A DNA stretch of 64,000 bases from an uncultured Candidatus Melainabacteria bacterium (GCA_934692295.1 CAKUTL010000002.1:45464-109463); one strand, 5' to 3'. Counted from the first letter of the stretch, positions 26,571 to 35,936 are shown. Program-made: numbers and translations. The notes: generated from the sequence alone by a model not told the origin.

Positions 26571-28097
26571 ATGAGAATTACACCAGTACAAAACACAACC
26601 ATTTATCCAACAAATTACAGACAAAGGGAAACGACTAAAATTACAGAAAACCCAAACTCTAAAAATCAATACATGAGTGGAGTTCAAAATTTTGGTTATG
26701 GAAGAGACTTAGTTAACAGACCAAACATTTCATTCAAAGGAAATGAAATTCAAAAAGCTGCAAAAATTTTGCTTGAACAAGTTCCATTTGAAGATAAATT
26801 AGCTACATTATTCCAAAACTTGAAAGTTGGAGATATTGTTGTTGCTGGGGCAAACTTCAATGATGCACAAAAAGCTCTATCTAAAAGTATCGATAAATTA
26901 GGTTTTGCGATTAAAAAAGAAATATTTATGCAAAATAAAAACTTGAAATCAAATTTTGCATTCTTTAAGAATATTCTAGGAGATATTGAAACTTTAAACA
27001 TTAATGATAAGAAAATGACACTTATCACTGGAGGGAAAAGATATAAACTTGACTCTGGAAATAGTTTTTACATTGTAAATAATGACACTATTCAATATGG
27101 CTCAGATGTTTTACACCTAAAAGATAAACCAAAACATGACCTATGGAAAATGAAATCAGGATTTTCAACAGTTCATGATTTTTCAAAAGAAGTGCAAGAA
27201 GATTTAGCAAAATTAAATAAAAAAACTGTTGCTAAAAGAATTCTTTTAGCAGAAAAACCGGTAACACAGCTCAACTTCTCAAAAATAGGTGGTCAGGACA
27301 AAGCCATTGAAGAACTAAAAAAAGGTATTTTATATCCTGTAAAATACCCTGCTGCTTATACTGACCAAGATATTACAAGAGGTTTTATTCTTCATGGACC
27401 TGCAGGAACAGGTAAAACAGCATTGTGTAAAGCACTTGCAAATGAAGCGGGAATTAATTGTGAATACATAAGCGCTCCTGCATTTCAACAAAAATATGTT
27501 GGAGAATCAGAAGCAAGTGTTCGTGAATTTTTTGACAGATTGGCAAAATCACAACCTTCTATTGGGATTATTGATGAAATCGATGCCGTAGGTGCAAAAA
27601 GAGGAACCGGTGATCACTATGACGACAAGTTAATTGACCAAATTTTAACTTGTATGACAGATATTTATGATAACGGCGACAATGTTTATATTCTGGGTTT
27701 AACCAATAAATATGACGGACTGGATCCTGCACTAAAAAGGGCAGAAAGATTTAGTAAGCACATTTTAGTTGGAGAACCTGACAAAGATGGAGTTAAACAA
27801 ATATTTAACATCCACACTGCGGGAAGACCTTTAGACAAAGATGTTAATGAAGCCGAACTTGTTGACAAGATGTATTCATTGAAAACAGTAGGGAGTGATA
27901 TAAAATTTATTACCAAACTTGCAAAAGAAGAAATGATGAAACGTTTAGGAATCTACGAAAAAATGGAAAATGGAACATTCAAAGATTCTGATATAGCAAA
28001 TGCAACTATAAAACATCAAGATTTCTTAAATGCAATCGAATCATTTAAAGCTCAACACAAAACAAACAGTAGAAACCCAATCGGTTTTGGAAAGTAA
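26571..28097 (+). CDS. AAA-family ATPase with N-terminal PN-x-SFKG segment
   Basis: A 508-residue protein. Residues 1-60 are polar and disordered, ending in the motif PNISFKGNE. About 60-230 form an uncharacterised beta-rich domain. From about 240 comes a classical AAA module: Walker A GPAGTGKT at 276-283, Walker B IGIIDEID at 331-338, and an Arg-finger-like DPALKRAERF. The AAA part resembles FtsH/proteasome-type unfoldases, but there is no protease domain and no membrane helix. The role is unknown; it may remodel or unfold a lineage-specific substrate. It is monocistronic with its own terminator. The N-terminal motif is shared with the proteins at 47423 and 49191. Confidence 0.85.
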   Translation: MRITPVQNTTIYPTNYRQRETTKITENPNSKNQYMSGVQNFGYGRDLVNRPNISFKGNEIQKAAKILLEQVPFEDKLATLFQNLKVGDIVVAGANFNDAQKALSKSIDKLGFAIKKEIFMQNKNLKSNFAFFKNILGDIETLNINDKKMTLITGGKRYKLDSGNSFYIVNNDTIQYGSDVLHLKDKPKHDLWKMKSGFSTVHDFSKEVQEDLAKLNKKTVAKRILLAEKPVTQLNFSKIGGQDKAIEELKKGILYPVKYPAAYTDQDITRGFILHGPAGTGKTALCKALANEAGINCEYISAPAFQQKYVGESEASVREFFDRLAKSQPSIGIIDEIDAVGAKRGTGDHYDDKLIDQILTCMTDIYDNGDNVYILGLTNKYDGLDPALKRAERFSKHILVGEPDKDGVKQIFNIHTAGRPLDKDVNEAELVDKMYSLKTVGSDIKFITKLAKEEMMKRLGIYEKMENGTFKDSDIANATIKHQDFLNAIESFKAQHKTNSRNPIGFGK

Positions 28098-28134
28098 TTT
28101 TCCTCATCCTTCTTATATAACTATATACGCTGAC

Positions 28135-28169
28135 AGCTCCTAAGATAAATTAGGAGCTTTTAATTTTTA
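28135..28169 (+). terminator. Rho-independent terminator
   Basis: A 9-bp stem AGCTCCTAA with TTAGGAGCT, a 6-base loop, then TTTAATTTTT. It ends the AAA ATPase transcript; the minus strand lacks a T run. Confidence 0.8.
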
Positions 28170-28173
28170 TTTA

Positions 28174-29055
28174 TTACTCTCCAAACACTTGTTTTCTAAC
28201 TGCTAATCCGGTATTTGTAGTCGCTAAACCAGCTTGAGAACTTTCTTTAAGTGTTGGAGACATCAAAGCACCTGTTTGTTCCATTGCATCAATAACTTCA
28301 TCTATAGGAATTTTAGATTCAACTCCGGATAAAGCAAGTTCGGCAGCAGTAATTGAATGAACGGCTAAAAACGGATTACGTTTAACACAAGGGACTTCAA
28401 CTAACCCCGCAACTGGATCACAAGTTAAACCTAATAAATTTTTCATAGCTAAAGCAGCCGCATTAAGAATTTGTGAAATATTTCCACCTTGCAATTGGCA
28501 AACTGCTCCGGCACTCATCGCAGAGGCAACTCCGCATTCTGCCTGACAACCGGCAACAGCACCCGCCAATGAAACTTTTGCAGAAATAATTCTCCCAATT
28601 TCTCCTGCCGTTATTAAGGCATTCAACTGTTCTCTTTCTGAATGGTTATATTCTTCCGATACAGAAACTAACGCCGCAGGCAAAATACCGCAAGAACCGG
28701 CAGTAGGACAAGCAACAATTTTACCCATTCTAATATTTTCTTCACTGGTTGCCAGTGCATATTCCAGAATTTTTTCAAACAACGGACCAAACATTGAGTG
28801 TTCGGACTTATATCTTTTTTGAACTCTATAGCAATCTTGACCACACATTCCACTCATTGAAAGTTCTTTACTAGCCATCCCCGTTTGAATAGCTTCTTTC
28901 ATCGCAAATAAACTCTTATTCGCAAATGTACGAACTTCTTCTACAGTAATATCAGCTTCTGATGCCATATTTTCTTGGGCTATTTCATAAATTTGTTTAT
29001 TTAATGATAAACAAGCATCTTTTAACTGTTCGAATGTATTTATACTTATAACCAT
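28174..29055 (-). CDS. sdaAA: L-serine dehydratase, alpha subunit (iron-sulfur)
   Basis: A 293-residue catalytic subunit of the two-part serine dehydratase that turns L-serine into pyruvate and ammonia. CPTAGSCGILPAALV holds two of the [4Fe-4S] Cys ligands. GAVAGCQAECGVASAMSAGAV and CDPVAGLVEVPCVKRN hold further Cys and substrate-binding residues. It follows the beta subunit gene with a one-base gap and is the last gene of this minus-strand operon. The oxygen-sensitive cluster suits an anaerobe. Confidence 0.95.
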   Translation of the reverse strand: MVISINTFEQLKDACLSLNKQIYEIAQENMASEADITVEEVRTFANKSLFAMKEAIQTGMASKELSMSGMCGQDCYRVQKRYKSEHSMFGPLFEKILEYALATSEENIRMGKIVACPTAGSCGILPAALVSVSEEYNHSEREQLNALITAGEIGRIISAKVSLAGAVAGCQAECGVASAMSAGAVCQLQGGNISQILNAAALAMKNLLGLTCDPVAGLVEVPCVKRNPFLAVHSITAAELALSGVESKIPIDEVIDAMEQTGALMSPTLKESSQAGLATTNTGLAVRKQVFGE

Positions 29056-29056
29056 A

Positions 29057-29725
29057 TTAATTTTCCAATTTCTCTACATAACTAACAAAATAAACTTCCG
29101 GAATTTCTTCTACCGTTTCAACAACACCAGAATCTATATTCCCATCAATACTGATAATCATTGATGCTTCTTTTCCTTTTGCACTTCTATCGCAAATTAA
29201 AGAAGCAATATTTATATTCTTTGATTGAAGAATAGATGTAACTTGTGAAATCATTCCTGGCATATCCTTATAAACAAGGATTAAAGTGTTATATTTTCCG
29301 GTTAGTTTAACATTAAAATCATTAATTTTTCTAATCGCAACTTCACCAGCACCAACAGACTCTCCGGCAATAAACATTTTATTTTCACCGTCAAATAACA
29401 TTTCAACAGCGTTTGGATGATATTTAAAATTATCATAATATTCAAAACTATAATCAATTTGTTTTGCTAAATCAGAATCAAAAATATTTTTTATTCTTCT
29501 ATCTTCAACACTTAAACCTAATACTCCGGCAAGTAAACCTTTTTCGGTTCCATGTCCTTTTCCTGTATGAGCATAAGAATTGTACAATTTAAACACAACC
29601 TTTTTCGAAGTATTTTTATAAATATTTTTAGCTAACAATCCCAAACGGACAGCACCGGCAGTATGAGAACTGGATGGACCAATCATTACAGGAGAAATAA
29701 TATCAAACAGTGTGGATTTTTTCAT
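29057..29725 (-). CDS. sdaAB: L-serine dehydratase, beta subunit
   Basis: A 222-residue regulatory subunit. STLFDIISPVMIGPSSSHTAGAVR is the family's N-terminal signature. A C-terminal ACT domain (about 150-220: NTLILVYKDMPGMISQVTSILQSKNINIASL) is expected to sense serine. It partners with the adjacent alpha subunit. The start codon lies next to the stop of the tiny pilin-like gene, so it is part of the operon that begins with RNase E/G. Confidence 0.95.
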   Translation of the reverse strand: MKKSTLFDIISPVMIGPSSSHTAGAVRLGLLAKNIYKNTSKKVVFKLYNSYAHTGKGHGTEKGLLAGVLGLSVEDRRIKNIFDSDLAKQIDYSFEYYDNFKYHPNAVEMLFDGENKMFIAGESVGAGEVAIRKINDFNVKLTGKYNTLILVYKDMPGMISQVTSILQSKNINIASLICDRSAKGKEASMIISIDGNIDSGVVETVEEIPEVYFVSYVEKLEN

Positions 29726-29947
29726 TTAGTAATCCTCTTTTAAATTATTTTCAATACGTTCTTTTAAGGCTTTTGTATTTTCAATTTCTTGAACTTTTTT
29801 ATCTACAATTTCTTTTTGAGAATTAACTTTAGCATTGTCATCAAATGGATTTGAGCGACCATAATTTGAATGGAAACAAGTAAAATACAAAACAGTAATA
29901 ATAACAACAACGATGAGTAATTCTAAAACCCCAAAAGCTCTTTTCAT
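29726..29947 (-). CDS. Tiny pilin-like membrane protein
   Basis: A 73-residue protein. Its N-terminus, MKRAFGVLELLIVVVIITVLYFTCF, reads like a type IV prepilin/pseudopilin signal: a short basic leader, a small residue before Phe (A/F in place of G/F), Glu at mature position 5 (F-G-V-L-E) and a long hydrophobic helix. The remainder is a charged, mostly helical 45-residue tail with no globular pilin head. It may be a minor pseudopilin or simply a bitopic membrane protein. It sits tightly between another small membrane gene and sdaAB. Confidence 0.65.
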   Translation of the reverse strand: MKRAFGVLELLIVVVIITVLYFTCFHSNYGRSNPFDDNAKVNSQKEIVDKKVQEIENTKALKERIENNLKEDY

Positions 29948-29956
29948 CTTTTTAAC

Positions 29957-30268
29957 CTACTTCAATCTATTTTTTGTAATATACATTGTAACAGCATCTT
30001 CTACAGTTTCAGGAGTTTTTAAAGATTCATTTACATTTCTAAATTTCTTCAACTGTTTTAAAAATAGTAACCTGTTATATACAGAAAGCCCGATAAATAA
30101 TACAAGAGAAGCAATAACAATTGCAAGCATTGCAATTGCGTACTTTTCAATCATTGGTTTCATTGCTCGCAATCTCGCACCATGAGCATAAGCAAAGTTA
30201 GTAGTACTAAAAAGTACTACTAATATTGCTAATATAAAATTTTGAAAGAATTTATTCTTCAACTTCAT
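29957..30268 (-). CDS. Small membrane protein, unknown function
   Basis: A 103-residue protein starting at an ATG inside the last codons of the RNase gene (17-base overlap). A longer frame upstream is only a shadow of the RNase tail. A signal-like helix (FFQNFILAILVVLFSTTNFAYA) is followed by a second membrane helix (YAIAMLAIVIASLVLFIGLSVY) and a basic cytoplasmic tail ending EDAVTMYITKNRLK. No family is recognised. The following gene also encodes a small bitopic protein, so the two may act together at the membrane. Confidence 0.65.
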   Translation of the reverse strand: MKLKNKFFQNFILAILVVLFSTTNFAYAHGARLRAMKPMIEKYAIAMLAIVIASLVLFIGLSVYNRLLFLKQLKKFRNVNESLKTPETVEDAVTMYITKNRLK

Positions 30269-32150
30269 CTTCAGATTTTTTCTTCTTTCTTGATGTTTTT
30301 GCAGCTTTAGAAGCTCCTCTGTTTGGTCTTCTTGTTCTTTTCTTTGGTGCTTCTTCTGCTTGTTCTTCTTGAGGTTGAACTTCGACAGCCGGAACTTCTT
30401 CAACAACCGGTGTTTCTGTAGAAGGTTCTTTTACTTCATCAGCCGGAGCTTCTACAGCCTTTTTCGCTGTAGATTTTCTTTTTCTTGATTTGCCTTTAAT
30501 TTTTGGTTCGACAACAGGTTCTTCTTGAACAACAGGAGGTTCTGCAGATTTTTCTTCTACAACTTTTGTTTCTTCAACAACCGGTTGTTCTTGAGAAACG
30601 GGTTGTTCAACAGGTTTAATTTCTTGTTCCTCTACTTGAGGTTGAGTTTGTTTATTTTTATCAAACTTGTTGTTACGTCTGTTTTTATTTCTTCTGTTAT
30701 TTTCTTTTTTAACAACTTCTTCTGTTGCAACAACTTCTGGTTCAGTTTCAATCACTGGACGTTGTGGTTGTTCTTGAACTTCCGGTGCAGGTTGTTGCTG
30801 TTGTTGATTGTTTTTATTGTTATTAAATTTATTATTTTTCTTGAATGTTCCGGTTGGAAGTTTAATTTTTGCAGCTTTTGCACGGTATTCGCCTTCAGCG
30901 GTTGGAGTCGCAAAATTAAAATCAATCATTGAATATCCACTACCTTGGCAGTGAGGGCATTTTTTAGTGAAGATTTCAGATAAAGATTGACCTTGACGGT
31001 GACGAGTAAGCTCTACAAGACCCAAATCAGACAATTGACCAACTTGAGGTTTAGCCTTATCTGGTTCAAGTGCAATTTCTAATTCTTCCATCATCGCAAG
31101 TTTATCAGCTCTGGACATCATATCAATAAAGTCAACAATTACCATTCCACCGATATTACGTAATCTCAATTGACGTGCAATTTCGTGAACTGCTTCAATA
31201 TTTGTTTTCAAAATAGTTTCATCTTGAGTAGCAGAGCTAATAAATTTACCACTGTTAACATCAATTACAGTCAATGCTTCTGTTTGCTGAATGAATAAAT
31301 ATCCGCCTGATGGCATATTAACTTTAATATTCAAAGCAGCTTTGATTTCTTTATGGATATCCATAGCAATTAAAAGAGGTTCTGTTCCTTTGTATAAAGT
31401 AACTTGTATCCCTTTTGCCATATGCCAATTTTGTAAGATATTTTGAACTCTATTAAGTGCAAATGGAGTATCAACAATGATTTCTTTTACATCATCAGTA
31501 CAAGCTTCACGAATAACTCTATAAAGCAAATCTTGATCTCTATAAATTAAATTCGGAGGAGTTAAAGTTTCAGCAGAAGTAATAATGTTATTCCATTTTT
31601 CCAATAGAATTTCTAAATCTTCTTGAATATCAGCCTCAGATTGACCTTCTGCTTCTGTTCTGATAATTACACCAACACCAACCGGTTTGATTAGATTTAC
31701 AATAGCTTTTAATCTTGCACGTTCTTTAGAATTTTCAATCTTCTTACTTACGTTAACTCCAGGCTCATTTGGCATTAAAACCAAAAATCTACCAGGAAGA
31801 CTGATTTCTGTTGTAACTCTTGGTCCTTTATGCCCTGTTGGCTCTTTAACAACTTGAACTACCAATTTTTGTTTTGGTGAAAGTTTTTCTTTTAAAGTTC
31901 CTTTACCCATAACGTCTTGAGCGTGAAGGAAGCCCATTTTATCTGTTCCAACATTTACAAATGCGGCATCAATACTTGGCAAAATATTATCAACAGTTGC
32001 CAAATACACATCACCTAAAAGAACTTCACCTCTATGGATAAAGAAATCTGTAACTTTTTTGTTTTCAAGAACGGCAGCAATATTATCTCGTTCTGCAATT
32101 ACAATCTTTTTTTCTACTGATTGATTTGAATTTCTGTTTTTGTCACTCAT
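30252..32150 (-). CDS. rng: Ribonuclease E/G
   Basis: A 632-residue endoribonuclease. An N-terminal S1 RNA-binding domain (about 35-120) is followed by the RNase H-like and DNase I-like catalytic core with VIDVNSGKF and VIVDFIDMM, which hold the metal-binding Asp residues. The zinc-link CPHC-x-GSG follows near residue 400. The last 200 residues are low-complexity, rich in Gln/Glu/Pro/Val and Lys/Arg, like a disordered scaffold region, so it sits between RNase G and RNase E. I chose ATG at 32150 for its AAAGG ribosome site; an ATG at 32174 lies inside the preceding gene and lacks one. Confidence 0.92.
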   Translation of the reverse strand: MSDKNRNSNQSVEKKIVIAERDNIAAVLENKKVTDFFIHRGEVLLGDVYLATVDNILPSIDAAFVNVGTDKMGFLHAQDVMGKGTLKEKLSPKQKLVVQVVKEPTGHKGPRVTTEISLPGRFLVLMPNEPGVNVSKKIENSKERARLKAIVNLIKPVGVGVIIRTEAEGQSEADIQEDLEILLEKWNNIITSAETLTPPNLIYRDQDLLYRVIREACTDDVKEIIVDTPFALNRVQNILQNWHMAKGIQVTLYKGTEPLLIAMDIHKEIKAALNIKVNMPSGGYLFIQQTEALTVIDVNSGKFISSATQDETILKTNIEAVHEIARQLRLRNIGGMVIVDFIDMMSRADKLAMMEELEIALEPDKAKPQVGQLSDLGLVELTRHRQGQSLSEIFTKKCPHCQGSGYSMIDFNFATPTAEGEYRAKAAKIKLPTGTFKKNNKFNNNKNNQQQQQPAPEVQEQPQRPVIETEPEVVATEEVVKKENNRRNKNRRNNKFDKNKQTQPQVEEQEIKPVEQPVSQEQPVVEETKVVEEKSAEPPVVQEEPVVEPKIKGKSRKRKSTAKKAVEAPADEVKEPSTETPVVEEVPAVEVQPQEEQAEEAPKKRTRRPNRGASKAAKTSRKKKKSEDEVEE

Positions 32151-32163
32151 AAAAAATCCTTTT

Positions 32164-34713
32164 CTATAACTCATGCAAAGACTCAGTTAAGAATTTTATC
32201 CTCGTAATATCAAATAATACATCTGGAGCAATAATATTCATCAATACATCAGCTCTCAACGGAGGAATTTCAGACCCTTGACCAGTCTTTAATACTATGA
32301 ATAAATAACCATCTTCAAATCGATGTGAACCAATTGAAGTTTTCATATTTATTGTTTTCACTAAACCTTTTTTGTTTTTCTTCTCGACTAAAATCTCATC
32401 AGAAGCTAAAACTTTTTCTGTATTATATACTAAATTTTCAAAATCGTAAAGTGGCTTTGCTGAACTGTTTACCACATCAGCAATTTTTATTTTATATTCA
32501 GCCCAACAAGCCATTTGATCTATCGAAGGAACGGATTTATTTATCTTTTCTACGGATACAATCTGAGATTCTTTTGGTAAAACTTTTTGCAATTCTTCTT
32601 TCACAAATTCAGGGGAAACATCTTCCCACAATTCAATATCAACTAACTCTGTAAGGCTCTCACAAAATAAAGGAAGAGCTACCCCCATTGAAATTTTCAT
32701 TGTTGGATTATACCCATAAGAAAATGCAACTTTTAAATTCGAACGTGTAATAGATTTGAAAAATGTATTTTGCCAATCTAAATGAGAAAAGTATCTCAAA
32801 ATACCAGTTTTTGTTAATTTTACCCTATATCTAAAAGTTTCTTTAACATCTTGAGGAGCTAAAGCTGGATTTGTTGGAATTGCAATTTTCTTGGCTAATT
32901 CCTGAGCTTCTTCGCTTGCTACAAATGGTTTTGCCATAACTTTATGAACTTTAAAATTAGTACAAACCCCACAATTTACGCATTGTTGCTGACAAGTTGG
33001 AACAATGTGAGGAGAATTTTCATTTATAGCAAAAGCTTTCTTATACTCTTCAACAAACCATTCTTTATTTATACCAGTGTCTATAAAATCCCAAGGTAAC
33101 ACTTCATCTAAGCTAAATTGTCTTTGAGCTAAGGCGTTTAAATCAATACCAAGTTCTTTTGCAGTTTCAAACCAAACATCCTTCTTAAAATATTCCCCCC
33201 AAGCGTCTAAATAACAACCTTTTTTGTAAAGAGCTTCAATATAACTGCAAAGAGAATCATCTCCACGAGTTAAAACGGCCTCAATTAAAGAAACAAATTT
33301 TTCGTGATAATTAACCTTGACACCTTTTATATGTGCAACTTGTTCCATCAAATAGTGAATATGAGCAGTAACTTCATCCAAATTCATTTGAGGACACCAC
33401 TGAAAAGGAGTAAACGGTTTTGGTACAAAAATTGATAATGTACAAGTTAAATCAAGGGAGTGTTTTAATTCTTTTTCTTTTTTTATAAGTCTTGAACGAT
33501 AGCGAATACGTCTAAATAATTCTGCCATTTCATCCATATCTTCAAGTGTTTCAGTTGGTAGTCCACAAATGAAATAGAATTTTACTCTAGACCATCCATT
33601 TTCATATAGAGTTAAAACAGCATCCATTATCTGTTCTTCAGTAATATTTTTCTTAATTACGTCACGAAGTCTTTGACTTCCTGCTTCTGGAGCTAGTGTC
33701 ATTGTTGATTTTCGTACACTTTGAACTAAATTTGCTAATTCTAAATTAAAGCCATCAATTCTTTGGCTCGGAAGAGAAACCGAAATTTTTTTGTCGTTAA
33801 AATCAACCGCCAATTCTTTTATAACTTCGTTTATATTTGCATAATCATTAGAAGAAAGAGAAAGTAAAGAATATTCATCATAGCCGGTATTTTTTACCAG
33901 CTCTTTTGAAATATCAATAATATCTTCAGCACTGCGTTCTCTAATTGGCAAAGTAACATGTCCAGGTTGACAAAAACGGCACATTCTACCACATCCTCTA
34001 CGGATTTCAACAACCGCTCTATCTTGAATAGATGAAGAAAACGGTATTGGATAAGAAACAAGAGCTGTTTCTTTTTGGAGATTTGCAATTCTTTTTCTAA
34101 CTTTTCCACCTAAAGATTTTGACCATCTACCGGAATTTTCACCTTCGCAAAGTGCTTTTATTCTTTCTTGTCGTGGCAAACCCTTAGTTTTTTCTAAAAT
34201 TTCACAAACTTCAACAATTGCATCTTCGCCATCACCAATCAAAAATACGTCAATAAAATCAGACAATGGAAGAGGGTTGTATGTACAAGGACCTCCGGCA
34301 AATATAATTGGGTCATCATCTGTTCTATCTTCATTTCTATATGGAATACCTGACATTTCAAGCATTTTTAAAATAGTAGGATAAGCCATTTCATACTGAA
34401 CAGAAAAACCAATCCCGTCAAATTCATTCAATGCTTTTTTGGATTCTAAAGCATATAAAGGATTTGGCTGAAAATCCGGCTCCGGAGCATAAACTCTATC
34501 GCACATAAAATCAGGCTGACGGTTAATCATTTCATAAAGAACTCTGACACCCAGATTAGAAATTCCGATTTCGTATTTGTCAGGGAATGCAAGAACAAAT
34601 CTAACTTTTGCAGAATCAAAATCTTTATTCCGAGATAAATACTCTCCACCAACATATTGATACGGCTTTGTACATCTAAATAAACTTTCGTGATACTTCT
34701 TAAAAAAACACAT
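32164..34713 (-). CDS. B12-binding-type radical SAM protein fused to DUF2344 (TIGR03960-like)
   Basis: An 849-residue two-part protein. An N-terminal cobalamin-binding-like region is followed by a radical SAM core with RRGCGRMCRFCQPG (C-x3-C-x2-C for the [4Fe-4S] cluster). A Cys-rich motif (QQQCVNCGVC) joins it to a C-terminal DUF2344 domain (RVKLTKTGILRYFSHLDW). This fused architecture is common upstream of rng in cyanobacteria, clostridia and relatives. Its reaction is not established as far as I know; linkage with rng suggests RNA or ribosome modification. It is co-transcribed with rng (14-base gap). Confidence 0.92.
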   Translation of the reverse strand: MCFFKKYHESLFRCTKPYQYVGGEYLSRNKDFDSAKVRFVLAFPDKYEIGISNLGVRVLYEMINRQPDFMCDRVYAPEPDFQPNPLYALESKKALNEFDGIGFSVQYEMAYPTILKMLEMSGIPYRNEDRTDDDPIIFAGGPCTYNPLPLSDFIDVFLIGDGEDAIVEVCEILEKTKGLPRQERIKALCEGENSGRWSKSLGGKVRKRIANLQKETALVSYPIPFSSSIQDRAVVEIRRGCGRMCRFCQPGHVTLPIRERSAEDIIDISKELVKNTGYDEYSLLSLSSNDYANINEVIKELAVDFNDKKISVSLPSQRIDGFNLELANLVQSVRKSTMTLAPEAGSQRLRDVIKKNITEEQIMDAVLTLYENGWSRVKFYFICGLPTETLEDMDEMAELFRRIRYRSRLIKKEKELKHSLDLTCTLSIFVPKPFTPFQWCPQMNLDEVTAHIHYLMEQVAHIKGVKVNYHEKFVSLIEAVLTRGDDSLCSYIEALYKKGCYLDAWGEYFKKDVWFETAKELGIDLNALAQRQFSLDEVLPWDFIDTGINKEWFVEEYKKAFAINENSPHIVPTCQQQCVNCGVCTNFKVHKVMAKPFVASEEAQELAKKIAIPTNPALAPQDVKETFRYRVKLTKTGILRYFSHLDWQNTFFKSITRSNLKVAFSYGYNPTMKISMGVALPLFCESLTELVDIELWEDVSPEFVKEELQKVLPKESQIVSVEKINKSVPSIDQMACWAEYKIKIADVVNSSAKPLYDFENLVYNTEKVLASDEILVEKKNKKGLVKTINMKTSIGSHRFEDGYLFIVLKTGQGSEIPPLRADVLMNIIAPDVLFDITRIKFLTESLHEL

Positions 34714-34725
34714 ATTCCAAATCTC

Positions 34726-35073
34726 TTACGCTAAATCTTCCGGGAAGTATTTGTCAATTTCAATAATTGTTCCATCTAATGTATTTTCATCAAACGATTT
34801 CATAAACTTGAACAAATCATCATTTGGGACATCATAAGAGTACAAGACAACTTCTCCATCAATCTCTCTCATTACGGTAACCATATAATGACATTTTAGA
34901 CGATATTTAAGCAAATGCTCTTTGTTAAACTTATTTCCATTTGCATCTTTTTTAACTTTTACATAATTAAACCCTGCATAATATTTTATTTTTTCTCTGA
35001 TTTCAGGGGTAATATGATTGTTATTATGCTCAGAAAATAAATTTATAACATTTTTGTTTAAATCGTCAGACAC
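34726..35073 (-). CDS. 115-residue soluble protein, unknown function
   Basis: A small acidic-to-neutral protein from a GTG at 35073, preceded by GGAGGA with a six-base spacing; an ATG at 35100 has no ribosome site. The sequence VSDDLNKNVINLFSEHNNN continues into a mixed alpha/beta pattern with several Tyr and Lys and ends EIDKYFPEDLA. There is no signal peptide or membrane segment. I do not recognise a family. It is 12 bases upstream of the radical SAM gene and so likely in its operon. Confidence 0.65.
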   Translation of the reverse strand: MSDDLNKNVINLFSEHNNNHITPEIREKIKYYAGFNYVKVKKDANGNKFNKEHLLKYRLKCHYMVTVMREIDGEVVLYSYDVPNDDLFKFMKSFDENTLDGTIIEIDKYFPEDLA

Positions 35074-35125
35074 AATTCTTCCTCCAATAATATTGAACAA
35101 TATAAAAAGCTAAAAGTCTAAAATG

Positions 35126-35425
35126 TTAAGCATTCAAATCTTTTAGATATTTAAGAACTTTTAAAGCTGTTTCTCTGCGAACATCTGCCGGAGATAATCT
35201 CAAATACTCAATAGCGTGTGAAACCTTAACATTTTTATCATACCATCTACGCATAATGTAATTATATTGATCATCCAAACTCAATTCTTCAAGTTCAACA
35301 TCTTTAAGTAAATCAATAATATAATCTGCACAACGAACTTGAACCTCTTCTGTCGATTTCTCTAATTCATTGATAGCACGGCTAACAACCGCATCTGCAT
35401 CATACCATCTTTTAAACATATTCAT
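35126..35425 (-). CDS. Two-repeat RWYD helical protein, unknown function
   Basis: A 99-residue soluble protein made of two copies of one unit. Copy 1 starts RWYDADAVVSRAINELEKS at residue 6. Copy 2 starts RWYDKNVKVSHAIEYLRLS at residue 60. Both end in an LKD helix, so the period is about 54 residues. The pattern is all-helical. I know of no named family; the repeats suggest a small scaffold or an intramolecular dimer. GAGGG six bases before the ATG supports the start. It is first in the minus-strand operon leading to the radical SAM and rng genes, and divergent from the gene at 35541. Confidence 0.7.
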   Translation of the reverse strand: MNMFKRWYDADAVVSRAINELEKSTEEVQVRCADYIIDLLKDVELEELSLDDQYNYIMRRWYDKNVKVSHAIEYLRLSPADVRRETALKVLKYLKDLNA

Positions 35426-35496
35426 AATCAGCCCTCATATTGTTAAGAATATTAAAGCAAATTTTCACAAAAAAGTAAATTACTTTACAAAAAATT

Positions 35497-35517
35497 ACTT
35501 TATATAAGTGTAAGGTA
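35497..35517 (+). promoter_or_regulatory. Shared promoter-like element, copy 3
   Basis: ACTTTATATAAGTGTAAGGTA, 23 bases before the ATG at 35541. It matches the copies at 2074, 7787 (minus), 44031 and 59445 (minus). Confidence 0.5.
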
Positions 35518-35540
35518 AAAGGTTATTGGAAGGTTTTTGA

Positions 35541-35876
35541 ATGCAAGACAACAGTTATATGTATAATTTGTCAAATCCCGCCCTTAATAATGATTTAGGG
35601 TTAGCCTTTTTAAATCAAACAATTCCAAATCCTGTTGATTCTTGGTACACTCCGGGAATTACAGGTTCAATGTCTAATGTTACAATGCAAGGACATTTAA
35701 AAGAAGACAAATTCGAACCAACAAGAAAAGAAAAAGACAACAAAAATTGGAAAAAATTATTTGCCGTTGTTGGTTTGGGAATAGCCGGCGTTTTTGCATT
35801 CAAAGGCGGTAAAAAAGTTTTTGGCAAAATGAAAGATTTATTTAATAAATTAAAAACAAAAATAAATTCCAAGTAA
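35541..35876 (+). CDS. 111-residue single-pass membrane protein, unknown function
   Basis: The first 70 residues are polar and Asn/Pro-rich (MQDNSYMYNLSNPALNNDLG), followed by a charged Lys/Glu/Asp stretch. One membrane helix comes next (KLFAVVGLGIAGVFAFKGG), then a strongly basic amphipathic tail of about 25 residues. The design resembles the 136-residue protein at 2135: polar head, Ala/Gly helix, basic segment. It is monocistronic, with the shared promoter element upstream and a strong terminator after it. No family is recognised. Confidence 0.7.
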   Translation: MQDNSYMYNLSNPALNNDLGLAFLNQTIPNPVDSWYTPGITGSMSNVTMQGHLKEDKFEPTRKEKDNKNWKKLFAVVGLGIAGVFAFKGGKKVFGKMKDLFNKLKTKINSK

Positions 35877-35904
35877 TAGAAAAAGTAGTGTGTAATTTTC
35901 CCGT

Positions 35905-35930
35905 GCAGGATTTTCAAATCCTGCTTTTTT
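35905..35930 (+). terminator. Rho-independent terminator
   Basis: A 9-bp stem GCAGGATTT with AAATCCTGC, a 2-base nominal loop and TTTTTT. Confidence 0.88.
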
Positions 35931-35936
35931 ATGTTA

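Noticed and set aside
30269..30406. N-terminal extension of the 103-residue membrane protein
   Set aside because: The extra 46 residues are Lys/Glu/Gln-rich out-of-frame RNase tail; a signal-like start lies at 30268.
30525..30932. 135-codon plus-strand frame, Phe-rich
   Set aside because: A shadow of the low-complexity tail of RNase E/G; no ribosome site and skewed composition.
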